Origin: Coenobita brevimanus
Taxonomy: Eukaryota > Arthropoda > Malacostraca > Decapoda > Coenobitidae
NCBI GenBank assembly: GCA_032717465.1
Contig: JAVRFU010003718.1
Location: forward strand, 3,460,445-3,524,444
Reading direction: 5' to 3'
Length of the DNA stretch: 64,000 bases
Of this stretch, positions 9,074 through 19,860 are shown piece by piece. The notes beneath the pieces are model-generated. The model saw only the letters and a program-made list of their open reading frames with translations. It made no database searches and was not told the DNA's origin. The stretch's first letter is position 1. Every line of letters begins with the position of its first letter. A program made the translations under genes and the position numbers.

Positions 9074-10448
9074 TGGCAGAATCGCGAATTAAGACAAACG
9101 AAACAACGATCTTACAATAACAAAGGCATATAATTTCTCCCATAATTACTTAATAGCACGGTAATACCGAACCACTCAATTGCACGTGAGAAACTGTGGG
9201 AAATGGGTGTGTTAAGGTATTGTACTTCAAGATACAACTCGTGTGTTATGCTTTTGTTGGTCACTGATTGGCTTCCTCGACCCGATCCAACCCACGTGAC
9301 CCGTGTCACATATCACCTGCCACAGCGTGCCTCACTGTTGTGTAGACAGTCGCTGTGATGAGAAGTTTATTTGCTTTATTCCTTGCTCCTCATTTCCTCT
9401 CAGAACTCTGAGCACATAGTTTCAAAGTAACTTTAGTTATGCCTAAACACCATGAAAGTGCTATCAACACAAGAAATGCATTTATTCTAAATGAAACTAA
9501 AATTGTTGGACAAAGTGGCATGTGGTGTGGGAGCTTAAATGCAAATGATCAGACAGATATGACTCAGGTGTGTTTACAATGTGGATAGTTCTCTTTGTTG
9601 GAAAAAAAATAAAAGTTAATGATGAAGGAGAAGTAAAATTCAGGTTTTCACCTTTAGTGCAGCATGTAAAAAGAAAAAGGGGGGGAGAGGGTTTTGTGCC
9701 TGATATTTGTCATGAACCGATGATCTTTGGTCGACATAATTCGGATCTTACGATATGTCAAGACACTAGGTGTTTACAGAGTTAGGTAAAAATAACGTGG
9801 GTTCAGTTCCTGTGAATTATGCTGCCATACAAATAATACTGCTTTGCTGACTTGCTTATTATTCACGATTACTGCATTCGTGTACTGTCTCTGAGATGTG
9901 AGAAATACGCAATCACTCGATGATGACAACTTCTTCATAGCATTTTGTTTCCTTTACTGTTGACCACTAATGGATTTAAATAATAGTTTCACACTGCTTT
10001 TTTTTTTTCTTTTTTTTTTCTTTTTTTAAATAAAGTGCCGAAAGTAATCCTGGTGAAATATGCCTTATGCTGGTACGCCATTGTTCACGAGTTGATTAGA
10101 TCAAAAGTTTTTTCCTTGATTGGTAATGAGGACATTCAAGAGGCTTAGTGGCAATCCTTGGTGATTCAAATTTTTATGGGGAGTATTAGGGGGCAATACT
10201 AATCAGTCAGGTTAGAAAGCAGTATGCACTGATGTGTCCAATCGGTGTGATCGTATCTAAACACACTGTCTTGGCTGTCTTAAGGCAGGCGTATTTGTAA
10301 TAATCTATCTATATTTTTAACGAAAAACATGAGGCTCCTAGAACCTAAACCCCTACTTTACATGTAAATATATGTCACGTTTCAGCACTAATTTGATTTT
10401 GCACGAGGTTCTGCATAACCTATCTCGTGCTGTATGAAGACTCTACTG
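9074..10448. mobile_element. Unclassified 1.4-kb TA-flanked insertion
   Basis: It splits the CR1/L2 frame at GTGGTA^CCAATTT. TA is present on both sides (9,072-9,073 and 10,449-10,450), so a TA target duplication is likely. The ends start and finish CAG/CTG-like but have no convincing inverted repeat. It contains a broken short frame (9,443-9,783) with QHVKRKRGGEGFVPD, a long T-rich run (about 9,992-10,027) and no recognised domain. The same insertion at the same site is present at 29,002-30,372 and 51,067-52,429, so it predates the module duplication. Confidence 0.6.
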
Positions 10449-11004
10449 TACCAATTTGTTAGGGAGGAAACAAAGAAGAACCTCTGAATCACAGACCAGT
10501 GTTCTTGGCCACCATAGACGCAAAATTGTTCGAGAGAATCACGAAAGACAGATGGATAAAATATCTGGAGGAGATGGAGATTTTGGAAGAAAGTTAGTTT
10601 GGATTCAGATGTGAAAGCTGTGTGTTTCCAACCTGTTTAGCTTCTACTCAAGGGTGATAGACGTGCTATAGGAAAGGGGTAGTTGAGTGAACAGTGTGTA
10701 TTTAGATCTCGAGAAAGCCTTTGACAAGGTAACCCATTGCAACTAATGTGGAAATTGGAGCACACAGGACTGAAGGGGAACTTTCTGGAGTGGTTGAGAG
10801 ACTTCTTGTGAGACTGACTAATGAGAACATTAATAAAGGACAGAAAAGCAAGTCTCTTTGCTGATGATGTGAAGATCATGAGGAAAGTAGAAGTTGAACA
10901 AGACTGTAAAATGCTGCAGGAGAACCTGGATAGGAATCATGATTGGAGCCACATGAGGGAAATAAAAATTCAACGCAAAAAAATGGACAATACTCGAAAT
11001 GGGT
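10449..11004 (+). mobile_element. CR1/L2 copy 2, RT part with motif B deleted
   Basis: The RT frame resumes with several stops: a degraded Y.PV region, LEKAFDKV-like, and LFADDVKIMRKVEVEQDCK (motif C). Sequence from RTLIKD joins directly to LFADD near 10,842, so the GVPQGS motif B region is missing. The two duplicate copies (30,373-30,928 and 52,430-52,984) carry the same deletion. The frame ends at GAAATGGGT, where the minus-strand RTE copy was inserted. Confidence 0.75.
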
Positions 11005-13227
11005 CTATCTATCTCATGCCTGAATCCCGTTTGGGGTGGCCACAAACAAATCGCCTCCACGTTGCCTTGTCCCCGGAATTTCATCGCCCTGATACCAGCT
11101 AACACACCCCTCTCTCATATACTTCTCCATTCCATCCCTCCATCTCATCCTTAGCTTTCCCCTCCCTCTCCCCCCCTTCCACCTCACTCACATACACTCT
11201 CCTCATCACTCTCTCACTCTCCATCCTCTCCACATGGCCAAACTACCTCAATGTGTTTCTCCCAACACTCCCTATCACATCCACATCCACATCACAATGC
11301 TCCTTCACTTCCTCATTTGTCAGTCTGTCTCTCCATGTGACTCCACATGCTCCTCTTAAATAACTTATTTCCACTGCTCTAACTCTTGATCTGCATCTCT
11401 CCAACAACATCCAAGCTTCATTTGCATAGTGTTACAGTTGGTATCACAATACTGTCATGTACTGTAGTAGCTTTTTCACATCCATGCTCACCTCCCTATT
11501 TCTCATCACTGCTTTCAGTGAACCAACAACCTTCCTTCATTACTGTACCCTTTCAAGCACTTCACCCTCTAAACTTCCATCCTCACTAATCACACTACCC
11601 AAGTACCTCAATGCACTCATGTTCTCCATATCCTCACCATCCAACCTCACTGTACATTCTGTGACTTCATTCCTCTCAAACACCATAACTTTACTTTTGT
11701 TTACATTAACTTTCAGCTTCCTCCTCCCACACACTGTCCCAAATTCATTCACCAAACCTTGCAACTCCAATTCATCTTCACTCAACAATACTGTATCATC
11801 AGCAAACGGTAACACTGGAATCTTACAACCCCATCGATGTGATGCAGACATCACACAACCCTGTTTCAGTCCCACATTCAGATCAAAGAACTCACTCAGC
11901 TCACCATCCACTCGCACTGTAGCCCTAGCTAATTCGTACATACTCTTCACAGCACTTAACAATTTCCTATCCACTCTATATATTCTTAATACCTTCCACA
12001 TACCTTGCCTATCTATTCTGTCATAAGCTTTCTCCAAGTCCATGAAGGCACCATACACTTTCTTTCTTTTCTCTAGATACTTCACCACAAAACATCTTAG
12101 AACAAATATCTGATCTACACACCCTTTTCCTTTCTTAAATCCCCCTCGTTCTTCTCCAACTACCTCCTCTGTCATATGCCTAACCCTATCAATGAGTATT
12201 CTACCATATATTTTACCAGTCACACTAAGAAGGCAAATAACACTATGGTTACCACATACTTCTCTCTCCCCTTTGCCTTTGTATAAAGAAACAATTATAC
12301 CTGATTTCCAGTCCTCCGGAACCCTTCCCTCTTCCCAAGCCAATCTACACAACTTCCATAACCACCCCACAACAATCTTGCCCCCATACCTCAGCTTTTC
12401 ACCACACACTCCATCAATTCCTGGGGCCTTTCCCAACTTGATATTCTTCATTGCTTCCATTACTTCCCTCCTACTGAACTCGTCCTCCCTCCTCTCATCT
12501 CTTCTTCTCCCAGCCATTCCCCAACCACATACACTCTCACTGCTCTCACTCTCTACATTCAACAAATCCTCAAAGTGCTCTTTCCATCTCCTCAATTTCT
12601 CTCTCTTCTCCACCAACAATCTATTATTCCTATCTTTCACTTCCCCTTTCACACACCCTTACTTTCTTTAACTCCTTCCAAAACAATTTCTTACTCTCCC
12701 TCCATTTCACACTCACATTCCTCCAAAACTCTTCATCTACTTTCTTCTTACTCTCCTTCACTAGTCTCTTCACCTCCCTTCTCCTACTCACATATACCTA
12801 ACTCCTCTCTCTCATCTTCTCCCCTACCTCTACTTGCTAACCATTCACTATATGCCTTCTTCTTTTGTTCCACAGCTCATTTCACCTCATCATTCCACCA
12901 ACCTGTCCCTGGCACACCCTTGCATCTCCTCCTCACTCCACAAACCACCTCACATGCCGCGCCTATCTCTTCCGTGAATATTTTACGTCTTCCACCCCTT
13001 CCATCTGCTCTAGCTCATACCTTCCCAATCTGTCTTCCAATATGCTCTTATACTCAGACATTTTCTCACTAACTTCCAAACTCTCCACTCTTCTCACAGG
13101 AGCTGTTTCCTCCTATCTTCTTTTTACGGGGTGGGGCAGTAACCCACCACCAACCCTTTTAGTCGCCTCGTACGACAAGCAGGGATACTGGGGGAGTATT
13201 CTTGAAACCCCCCTACCCCCAGGGGGT
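11005..13227 (-). mobile_element. RTE-II element, minus strand (copy a)
   Basis: Its 3' end is at the low-coordinate side, with a TCTATCTATC tail (11,005-11,014) followed by a GGGTGGCCACAAAC-type 3' end. The 5' end near 13,227 has CCCCCAGGGGG and the GTCGCCTCGTACGACAAGC leader shared by all RTE copies here. The interior is broken. The tail sits in CR1/L2 sequence after GAAATGGGT, exactly as at 30,929 and 52,985. Confidence 0.85.
11540..12652 (-). pseudogene. RTE-II reverse transcriptase fragment
   Basis: A 370-codon frame covers the linker and RT: RRWKEHFEDLLNVE, LGKAPGIDGVCGEKLRYGG, SGIIVSLYKGKGEREVCGNH, MDLEKAYDRIDRQG (motif A), NVGLKQGCVMSASHRWG (damaged motif B) and LPFADDTVLLSEDE (motif C). 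Motif B runs into a deletion that removes the following FNxYMD region. The endonuclease part further 5' (12,660-13,100) is present only as broken frames. The product is inactive. Confidence 0.8.
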
Positions 13228-14131
13228 AGTGGTATCATATATTTTAGCTTGAAAACTTGCCGTTGACGGGGTCCAAGAACCCAACCGATATTTTATCATT
13301 AGCTACGTGTTCCATTATACGACTATGCCAAAGTGAACCTCACTGCTCGTATCCTTGGGACCTCCCTGTATCAGGCAAACTGTAACAGCTACAGAAAAAG
13401 GTAAAGATACATAAGACTCACCAACTCATCCTCTTTCAAATGAAAGTATCCCCTCGTCTCCACGTGGTCCCGTCAATGAGTAAGGATAAATTAAAGTTCA
13501 ATGGGTGATGGGAAGACGCTATACAAGTCGACCAGCTTTGCTCGCACCTAAAATCGTGACGGCTATACAAGTCGACTGGCGCATTGCGGATATACATTTT
13601 TTTTTCTCTCTCTCTCTCTCTCTCATTTTCCCTAATGCTTTCTATTTCCTCATCTCCCACACTTTTGCTGAAAACTTTTTAGCTACTTCTATCATTCCTC
13701 ATTTCACACTGATCACTAGACCTAATACATTATGCCACTCCTCTGGCCTCCCTATTCTTTATTTCTTCCCATTTCCTCTTCCATGGACAGTCTGGATTTC
13801 TTCCTGTAGCTCTCTTCTCCATTCTATAGTATTTCCACTACATTATTAAGTGGTCAACCGTTCCTTCAAATGGGGTCACCTTCGTCCACACAATTTTCAG
13901 ATCATATCGCACCATCCTGCTATCTACCTATTTGCCCATTCATTTGAATAATCCTGTTCATGTCATATACTGCATAACGATTTTTCAAGCCACCCTTCGC
14001 TCTTTCATTCACTCAGTTAAACTTCCTACATAACTGCATATATCTGCCTTGATCACATAAATGCAGTTCTCCACACTGCTCCATTTCTGCCAGCCTGCCT
14101 ATTCAGTCCCCTTATCTCTGAGGGCACACTG
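13228..14131. repeat. Block Q (copy 1), possible end of a pogo-like element
   Basis: No gene is seen. The block is repeated at 33,231-34,139. It contains a TC run (13,602-13,625) and two copies of CTATACAAGTCGAC (near 13,520 and 13,565). Its right edge reads CCCCTTATCTCTGAGGGCACACTG followed by TA. Reversed, this begins CAGTGTGCCCTC, like the CAGTAAACCCTC end at 15,124. The structures at 40,671 and 61,027 lack this block and look like empty sites (CACCTTTG then TATTAACC). The left end has been lost against the RTE 5' end. Confidence 0.5.
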
Positions 14132-14133
14132 TA

Positions 14134-14692
14134 TTAACCACCAACAAATCAATAACATAAAATACTTCGGTACACCTGCCAAATATTTCATCCTGTTGTA
14201 AGCTGTAAAGTGACATAAGCACAGTAAGGTGGAACTTATGTCACAAACACATGCGGTTATTTATTCTTAACACAGGTTATGTGCGGTTTTGGACGTCCTT
14301 TAATTCATATTAACATGGCACTTTGAGCCACAGATGCTCTTGACTTTTACTTATTTGTAACATTATAATACACGACGGAGGTATATAGACAATAACACAC
14401 AATACGTTGTAGGTCCTCTTTCATTTTCGTCCCTTTCCCATATGTTGTGGGTAACACCACAGTATTACACATTAAATACCTTTATATATTTACCCCCCAC
14501 TGGTTCTGATAGTCTATAACAACAATCATGACACACTGTAACATCGCCAAGGTCGTTTCACAATTGTCCAACAATGCTTACACTGGTCTTGGGGTTGTGG
14601 CTTTGGATGTGGGGTGCTTGAACGGCTGGTCACTCACTGGCCACGACTCCAGCTAATAACGGGGAAAAATAACTGTTTTCGAGTGTACATGG
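14134..14692 (+). repeat. R arm (left inverted arm around the minisatellite, unit 1)
   Basis: The inner ~360 bp (about 14,330-14,690) is inverted-repeat homologous to 19,861-20,225. Matching anchors are CTTTCATTTTCGTCC, ACATTAAATACCTTTATATA and CCCACTGGTTCTGATAG. It is repeated at 34,142-34,699 and 61,027-61,742. No coding is seen. Confidence 0.75.
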
Positions 14693-16059
14693 AATTACAT
14701 CAGTGGTTCTTATCTCTTTTTGAGTCACGGACCCCTTCGAGAATCTGGTCAACGCTATCAACCGTTTCCCTACAAAAATGCACATAAGCACAATCGTAGC
14801 ATTTTGCATGCAATGAATATACATTATTTTATTGAAAACTACCTCACGCAGTATATCACAAAGTATAAAACAGTCTTTACAAAGAATTATGCTTCTCACT
14901 CTTTTTCATGCAAAAACTAATGGCCATTCGAAAAAATGAAATACATCCAACTTGAGCAAATTAAACAAAACAAAAAACTTTAAGTCTGCTCCAAAGTTCA
15001 TTTCAATGAGAAACTTGTTGTTGCTGTTTGGCTTGAATAAGATGAAATTGTGGAGTGGTCTTTCACAAGGCAACATGCATGTCATCGTTGACATCCAGTT
15101 GATTTCGACTTATCATTTGGATACAGTAAACCCTCATTATACAATGCCTCATTGTACGATATTTCGCTTATACAATGTCAAAATTTTAGTACCCTATGCC
15201 CACTATACAATGGGAACGATTTGCAACAACGATGGATCATCCACGGCTCAGTGAACAGCCAATGTGCAAACGCAACAAAAACGTCCTCACACTGTCGGCA
15301 TTAGACCACACACACTTGTCCACCGGTCCAGCCTCATTAGCTAGCCCTGCCCAGCCAGGCAGTTCTGACATTGATGAGTGAGGGCTGTGAGTCCCTGTGA
15401 CTGTGAGGCCGAGTAGGGACCAATTCGCCGTCAGGACGATTCCCCATCATTTATTTACGTATCAGTTTATTTAGCAAGTACACTAGTTTTTTAATTATGT
15501 AAGTTACAAAAGTGATGGTGGTTTATGGTTTATATAGTAAATGTAAAATATGGCATCAAATCATGGGCATTAAATGAAAAATAATAATATATTGAAACGT
15601 GAATCTGCTGATTTATGATCGATCCTTCATCTTAGCATAAGGCTACATACAAGACATTGGCATTTATATAAATGCCTAATTACATTAAGTGAACGATCGA
15701 CATACTTTCAAATTATACAAATAATCTTCATGTTACGTCTATATAAATGTTTCGGGATATTTCGGCATCAAGTCAATTCGCCATCACAACAATAACAAGA
15801 CAATTCGCCATCGGGACTTTTCGTTGTCAGGATGATTCCCCTTCGTTTATTTTCATATCAGTTTATTTAGGAAGTACACTAGTTTTTTAGTACTGTACTT
15901 GTACCTCTTCAAAGTCGTTTTAAAATATACCCAGGATGTTGTAGTTTATCTATCTATTGCCAGACGCCTCAATCCCGTTTGGGGTGGCCACAAACAAATC
16001 GCCTCCAAGTCGCCCTGTCCCCCGCCATTTCACTCCCCTGCTCCCAGCTCACCCCCCTC

Positions 16060-17304
16060 TCACATATACCTCTCCACCCCATCCTTCCATCTCATCCTCG
16101 GCCTCCCCCTCCCTCTTTCCCCCTCCACCTCACTCACATACACTCTCTTCGTCAGTCTTTCACCCTCCATCCTCTCCACATGGCCAAACCACCTCAGTGT
16201 GTTCCTCATAACGCTTCCTATCACATCCACATCAACACCACAACGCTCCTTTATATCCTCATTCGTCAGCCTGTCTCTCCATGTGACTCCACAGGCTCCT
16301 CTTAAATAACTCATTTCCACTGCTCTCACTCTTGACTTGTGTCCTTCCAACAACGTCCAAGCTTCACTTCCGTACGTTAGAGTTGGTATCACAATACTGT
16401 CATGTAGTAACTTTTTCACTTCCATGCTCACTTCCCTGTTTCTTATCACTGCTTTCAAGGAACCAGCAACCTTTCTTCCCTGCTGTACCCTTTCAAGCAA
16501 TTCACCCTCCAAACCTCCATCCTTACTCATCACACTACCCAAGTACTTAAACGTACTCACATTTTCCAATTCCTCACCATCCAACCTCGCTGTACATTCA
16601 CTGACTTCATCTCTCTCAAAGACCATCACTTTACTCTTCCCTACATTCACCATTAGATTCCGTTTCTTACACACTCTCCCAAACTCATCCACCAAGCCTT
16701 GCAGCTCTCCTTCGTCTTCACTCAACAACACAGTATCATCTGCAAACAACAGTACAGGGAGTTTCCAAACACTATCCTCTCTCACCAGGGCCACTCCAAC
16801 ATCCACTACCCTACCTTGTACCTCTTTTATTACCCCATCCATATACAGATTGAACAACCATGGAGACATGACACATCCCTGTTTCAACCCAACCTTCAAA
16901 GAGAAAAATTCACTTAGTTCACCATCCACACGCACTGCAGCCTTCGCACCATCGTACATACTCTTCACAGCATTCAACAACTTTCCATCTACTCCATATA
17001 TTCTTAACACTTTCCACAATCCTTGTCTATCCACCCTGTCATATGCTTTCTCCAAATCCATGAAGGCCGCATACAACTTCTTTCCCTTCTCTAGAAACTT
17101 TTCCACTAAAGATCTGACAATGAATATCTGATCTACACAACCTCTTCCCTTCCTAAAGCCTCCCTGTTCTTCTCCAACTAATTTCTCTGTTCTTTCTCTA
17201 ACTCTGTCTATAAGTATCCTACCATACACTTTTCCTATTATACTAAGAAGACAAATGCCCCTATGATTACCACACACTTCTTTTTCCCCTTTTTCTTTGT
17301 ACAA
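16060..17304 (-). pseudogene. RTE-I reverse transcriptase and C-terminal region
   Basis: A 414-codon frame runs from KEKGEKEVCGNHRGICLLS through MDLEKAYDRVDRQG (motif A), GLKQGCVMSPWLFNLYMDG (motif B), LLFADDTVLLSEDEGEL (motif C), TFKYLGSVMSKDGG, CGVTWRDRLTNEDIKERC and LRWFGHVERM to RGRGRPRMRWKDGVERYM, where a nonsense change ends it early. All RT catalytic motifs remain. The N-terminal linker is lost in the first internal deletion. Confidence 0.85.
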
Positions 17305-17336
17305 GGGAATAATTATACCTGACTTCCACTCTCTTC

Positions 17337-18044
17337 TTACTCTCTCTTACTAATCTTTTCACCTCTCTCTTTCTTTCCACATATAACTCTCTTATACTCT
17401 GCCTTTTTCTCATCCTCCTGTAACCTTTCCACTCTCCTTGCAACTACTCCTTCCTCTCGTCTTTCCCTTCTTCTATTCCTCCATCTCACTTGCATCCTAA
17501 TTCTGGCCACCACCAAGTAGTGGTCAGAAAGTCCACTCCCCCAACCTTTATACACTCTTGCATCCATTACACATCTTCGCATCCTCTCATCCACACACAC
17601 ATAATCAATCATTGCCTTCCTTTCATTCAGTTCACCACCCACCCTTCTCATCACTCGCCATGTATACCTGTGAATCATTTTATGCCTGAAGAGGGTATTG
17701 CCTATCACCAACCCCCTCCCAGCACAAATATCCACTAACGCACTCCCATTCTCATCTATCTCAGCAGGCACACCCCACTCACCAACTATTCCATCCACCT
17801 TCACATTCCCAACTTTACCATTCATATCACCAATCAAAAACACTCTCTCATTCCTCCCAAACTTTTCCATGCACACTTCTACATTTGTCCAGAACTCTTC
17901 TCTCACTCTTCTAGCACGATCTTGCGTTGGCGCATACACACACACAATCGCCCACATTTGTATTCCAACTTTCAACTTTACCCACACAATCCTTGACCCA
18001 ACTGATCCATACTGTCTTATGCTCCTCTTCCATCTTTTACTCAC
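17337..18044 (-). pseudogene. RTE-I APE endonuclease fragment
   Basis: A 235-codon frame holds most of the endonuclease: VCVYAPTQDRARRVREEF, FLIGDMNGKVGNVKVDG (catalytic Asp-x-Asn), RYTWRVMRRVGG, IDYVCVDERMR and GLSDHYLVVARI (terminal SDH). It then passes through the second deletion. The N-terminal ITETKW part is in a separate frame (18,102-18,350). Confidence 0.8.
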
Positions 18045-19253
18045 AACTATACATACTCCTTCCTTTGCCCTCTCATTCTCACCTACTCCTGCACATATAC
18101 CTCATCCATACTCCCATTCTCTCACACTTTCTCCTCTCCATTTTGTTTCAGTTATTCCACATACATCCATTTTCGCATCCTCAAGCACCTGGACAATCTC
18201 TCTCTCTTTCACCTCATCATTCGCTCCCCTTACATTCCAGGTTCCAATTACAATGTCCTTTGTCCGGTCCTTGGTCGTCATCGTTTGGTCAGTCCTTGTC
18301 CGAGGCTTATTGTTTGTTTTTTTAGTTAGTTGTTTTCCGGGGAGGAGCACTAACCCTCCGCCAACCCTTTTAGTCGCCTTTTACGACAAGCAGGGATACT
18401 GGGGGAGTATTCTTGAAAATCCCCCCTACCCCCAGGGGTAGTACCAATGGAAATTAATGAAAACAGCTTGGGTGATGCTAGAACATAATTCAAAGTCAAC
18501 TACAGCAAGGTAGAAACAAGTTAAATATTGTCTAAAAGTGCAACTTATACATGATATCCAAAGCCAATGCTACTGAATGAAAATAGACTTTGATAGATCC
18601 CCCTGAGAATTAGTTATTAAAGTATCAGTTAATCAGTAATAAGTATGTTTATAGAATGACGGAGAATTGTCCTGACGGGGAACGTCCATATTATGACGGC
18701 GAATTGTCGACTTCATGGCGAATTGTCTAGGAACCACATAAACAACCGTTGCTTGCTTCAGTAAAGGTAAGATCTACTGTATACTGTAGTTTTCATGTTT
18801 TTTTCTCTTTATTCACTATTAATGTGTTACTTTAAATGTTTAAACATAAGGATATTTCATGTATGTGAGTGCCAAGGTGTGTGTAGGTGAGAGTTTAGGC
18901 ACGTCTGGGAACGTATCCCCATTGACTCCATGTTATAATGGGATTGCTATACGATGGATTGCTTTACGATAGGGTTTTCAGGAACGGAACCCCATCGTAT
19001 AATGAGGGTTTACTGTAGAAACAAGTGCTGAAATCCGACTCGCAATGGTATGTAGTTGCAAATGGAATCACAGCACCCATAGCTCGCTTTGCCAAACGAG
19101 GGTAGGCGCGTATCAACGAACACCAGAATTATTAAAGACTTCGAGTTTCTTTGTATGTTTTTTTAAGTTAATGATGCCAAACGGCATCACGCAATCTCGC
19201 TAAACTGTTCTCAATAATTCTGACCTTCACAGACCCCAGGTTAAGAACCCCTG

Positions 19254-19860
19254 CATTAGATCGTTTCAGTCTCGCCACAGTACATGGCATTAGATCGTTT
19301 CAGTCTCGCCACAGTACATGGCATTAGATCGTTTCAGTCTCGCCACAGTACATGGCATTAGATCGTTTCAGTCTCGCCACAGTACATGGCATTAGATCGT
19401 TTCAGTCTCGCCACAGTACATGGCATTAGATCGTTTCAGTCTCGCCACAGTACATGGCATTAGATCGTTTCAGTCTCGCCACAGTACATGGCATTAGATC
19501 GTTTCAGTCTCGCCACAGTACATGGCATTAGATCGTTTCAGTCTCGCCACAGTACATGGCATTAGATCGTTTCAGTCTCGCCACAGTACATGGCATTAGA
19601 TCGTTTCAGTCTCGCCACAGTACATGGCATTAGATCGTTTCAGTCTCGCCACAGTACATGGCATTAGATCGTTTCAGTCTCGCCACAGTACATGGCATTA
19701 GATCGTTTCAGTCTCGCCACAGTACATGGCATTAGATCGTTTCAGTCTCGCCACAGTACATGGCATTAGATCGTTTCAGTCTCGCCACAGTACATGGCAT
19801 TAGATCGTTTCAGTCTCGCCACAGTACATGGCATTAGATCGTTTCAGTCTCGCCACAGTA
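19254..19860. repeat. 34-bp minisatellite, 17.9 identical copies
   Basis: The 34-bp unit starts CATTAGATCGTTTCAG and ends CACAGTACATGG. The 607 bp hold 17 full units plus 29 bases, and I saw no substitution among them. All carry the GTCTCGCC variant, whereas the arrays at 36.8 and 39.5 kb are mixed and mostly GTCTTACC. Each unit contains one CAGTAC, the TA used as insertion target elsewhere. No coding is seen. Confidence 0.95.

Larger units (their letters stand above)
15945..18437 (-). mobile_element. RTE-I element with two internal deletions (copy b)
   Basis: The ends are exactly defined because the duplicate unit has the empty site GTTGTAGTACC at 35,951-35,959. The insertion is flanked by GTAG on both sides (15,941-15,944 and 18,438-18,441). 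The 3' end is at the low side with a TTTATCTATCTAT tail. The 5' end is CCCCAGGGG preceded by the GACAAGCAGGGATAC leader. Compared with copy c it lacks two internal pieces of about 440 and 250 bp (junctions near 17,326 and 17,393), each at short repeats. Confidence 0.9.
15124..19015. mobile_element. pogo/Tigger-like TIR element with RTE-I inside
   Basis: The termini CAGTAAACCCTCATTATAC (15,124) and its inverse (ending 19,015) are flanked by TA (15,122-15,123 and 19,016-19,017), as in the Tc1/mariner/pogo group. Removing the RTE-I insertion and its 4-bp duplication leaves 1,395 bp, the same length as the uninterrupted copy at 35,136-36,530. The interior carries repeated GGCGAATTG motifs in opposite orientation on the two sides. 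No transposase frame is seen. Confidence 0.75.
14701..19253. mobile_element. hAT-like element with nested insertions (unit 1)
   Basis: The left end is CAGTGGTTCTTATC and the right end, reversed, is CAGGGGTTCTTAACC, as in hAT (Charlie-type) elements. The flanking 8-mers AATTACAT (14,693) and CATTAGAT (19,254) are a decayed 8-bp target duplication. The second copy at 34,708 retains ATTAGAT on both sides. The target was a unit of the 34-bp minisatellite. The element proper is about 660 bp. The rest is a nested pogo-like element carrying an RTE-I copy. No hAT transposase is seen. Confidence 0.7.

Noticed and set aside
9992..10027. Poly(T) run as the poly(A) tail of a minus-strand retrotransposon
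   Set aside because: No target duplication or coding sequence in the right position. The run is internal to the TA-flanked insertion in all three copies.
11457..12026. Plus-strand 189-codon frame opposite RTE-II copy a
   Set aside because: Shadow of the minus-strand RT coding; low-complexity composition, no motif.
14720..15254. Short plus-strand frames in the hAT-like element as a transposase
   Set aside because: Frames of 60-107 codons lack any hAT transposase or BED motif and differ between units; treated as chance.
19254..19860. CRISPR-like array
   Set aside because: Direct 34-bp tandem units with no unique spacers in a eukaryotic transposon context; this is a minisatellite.
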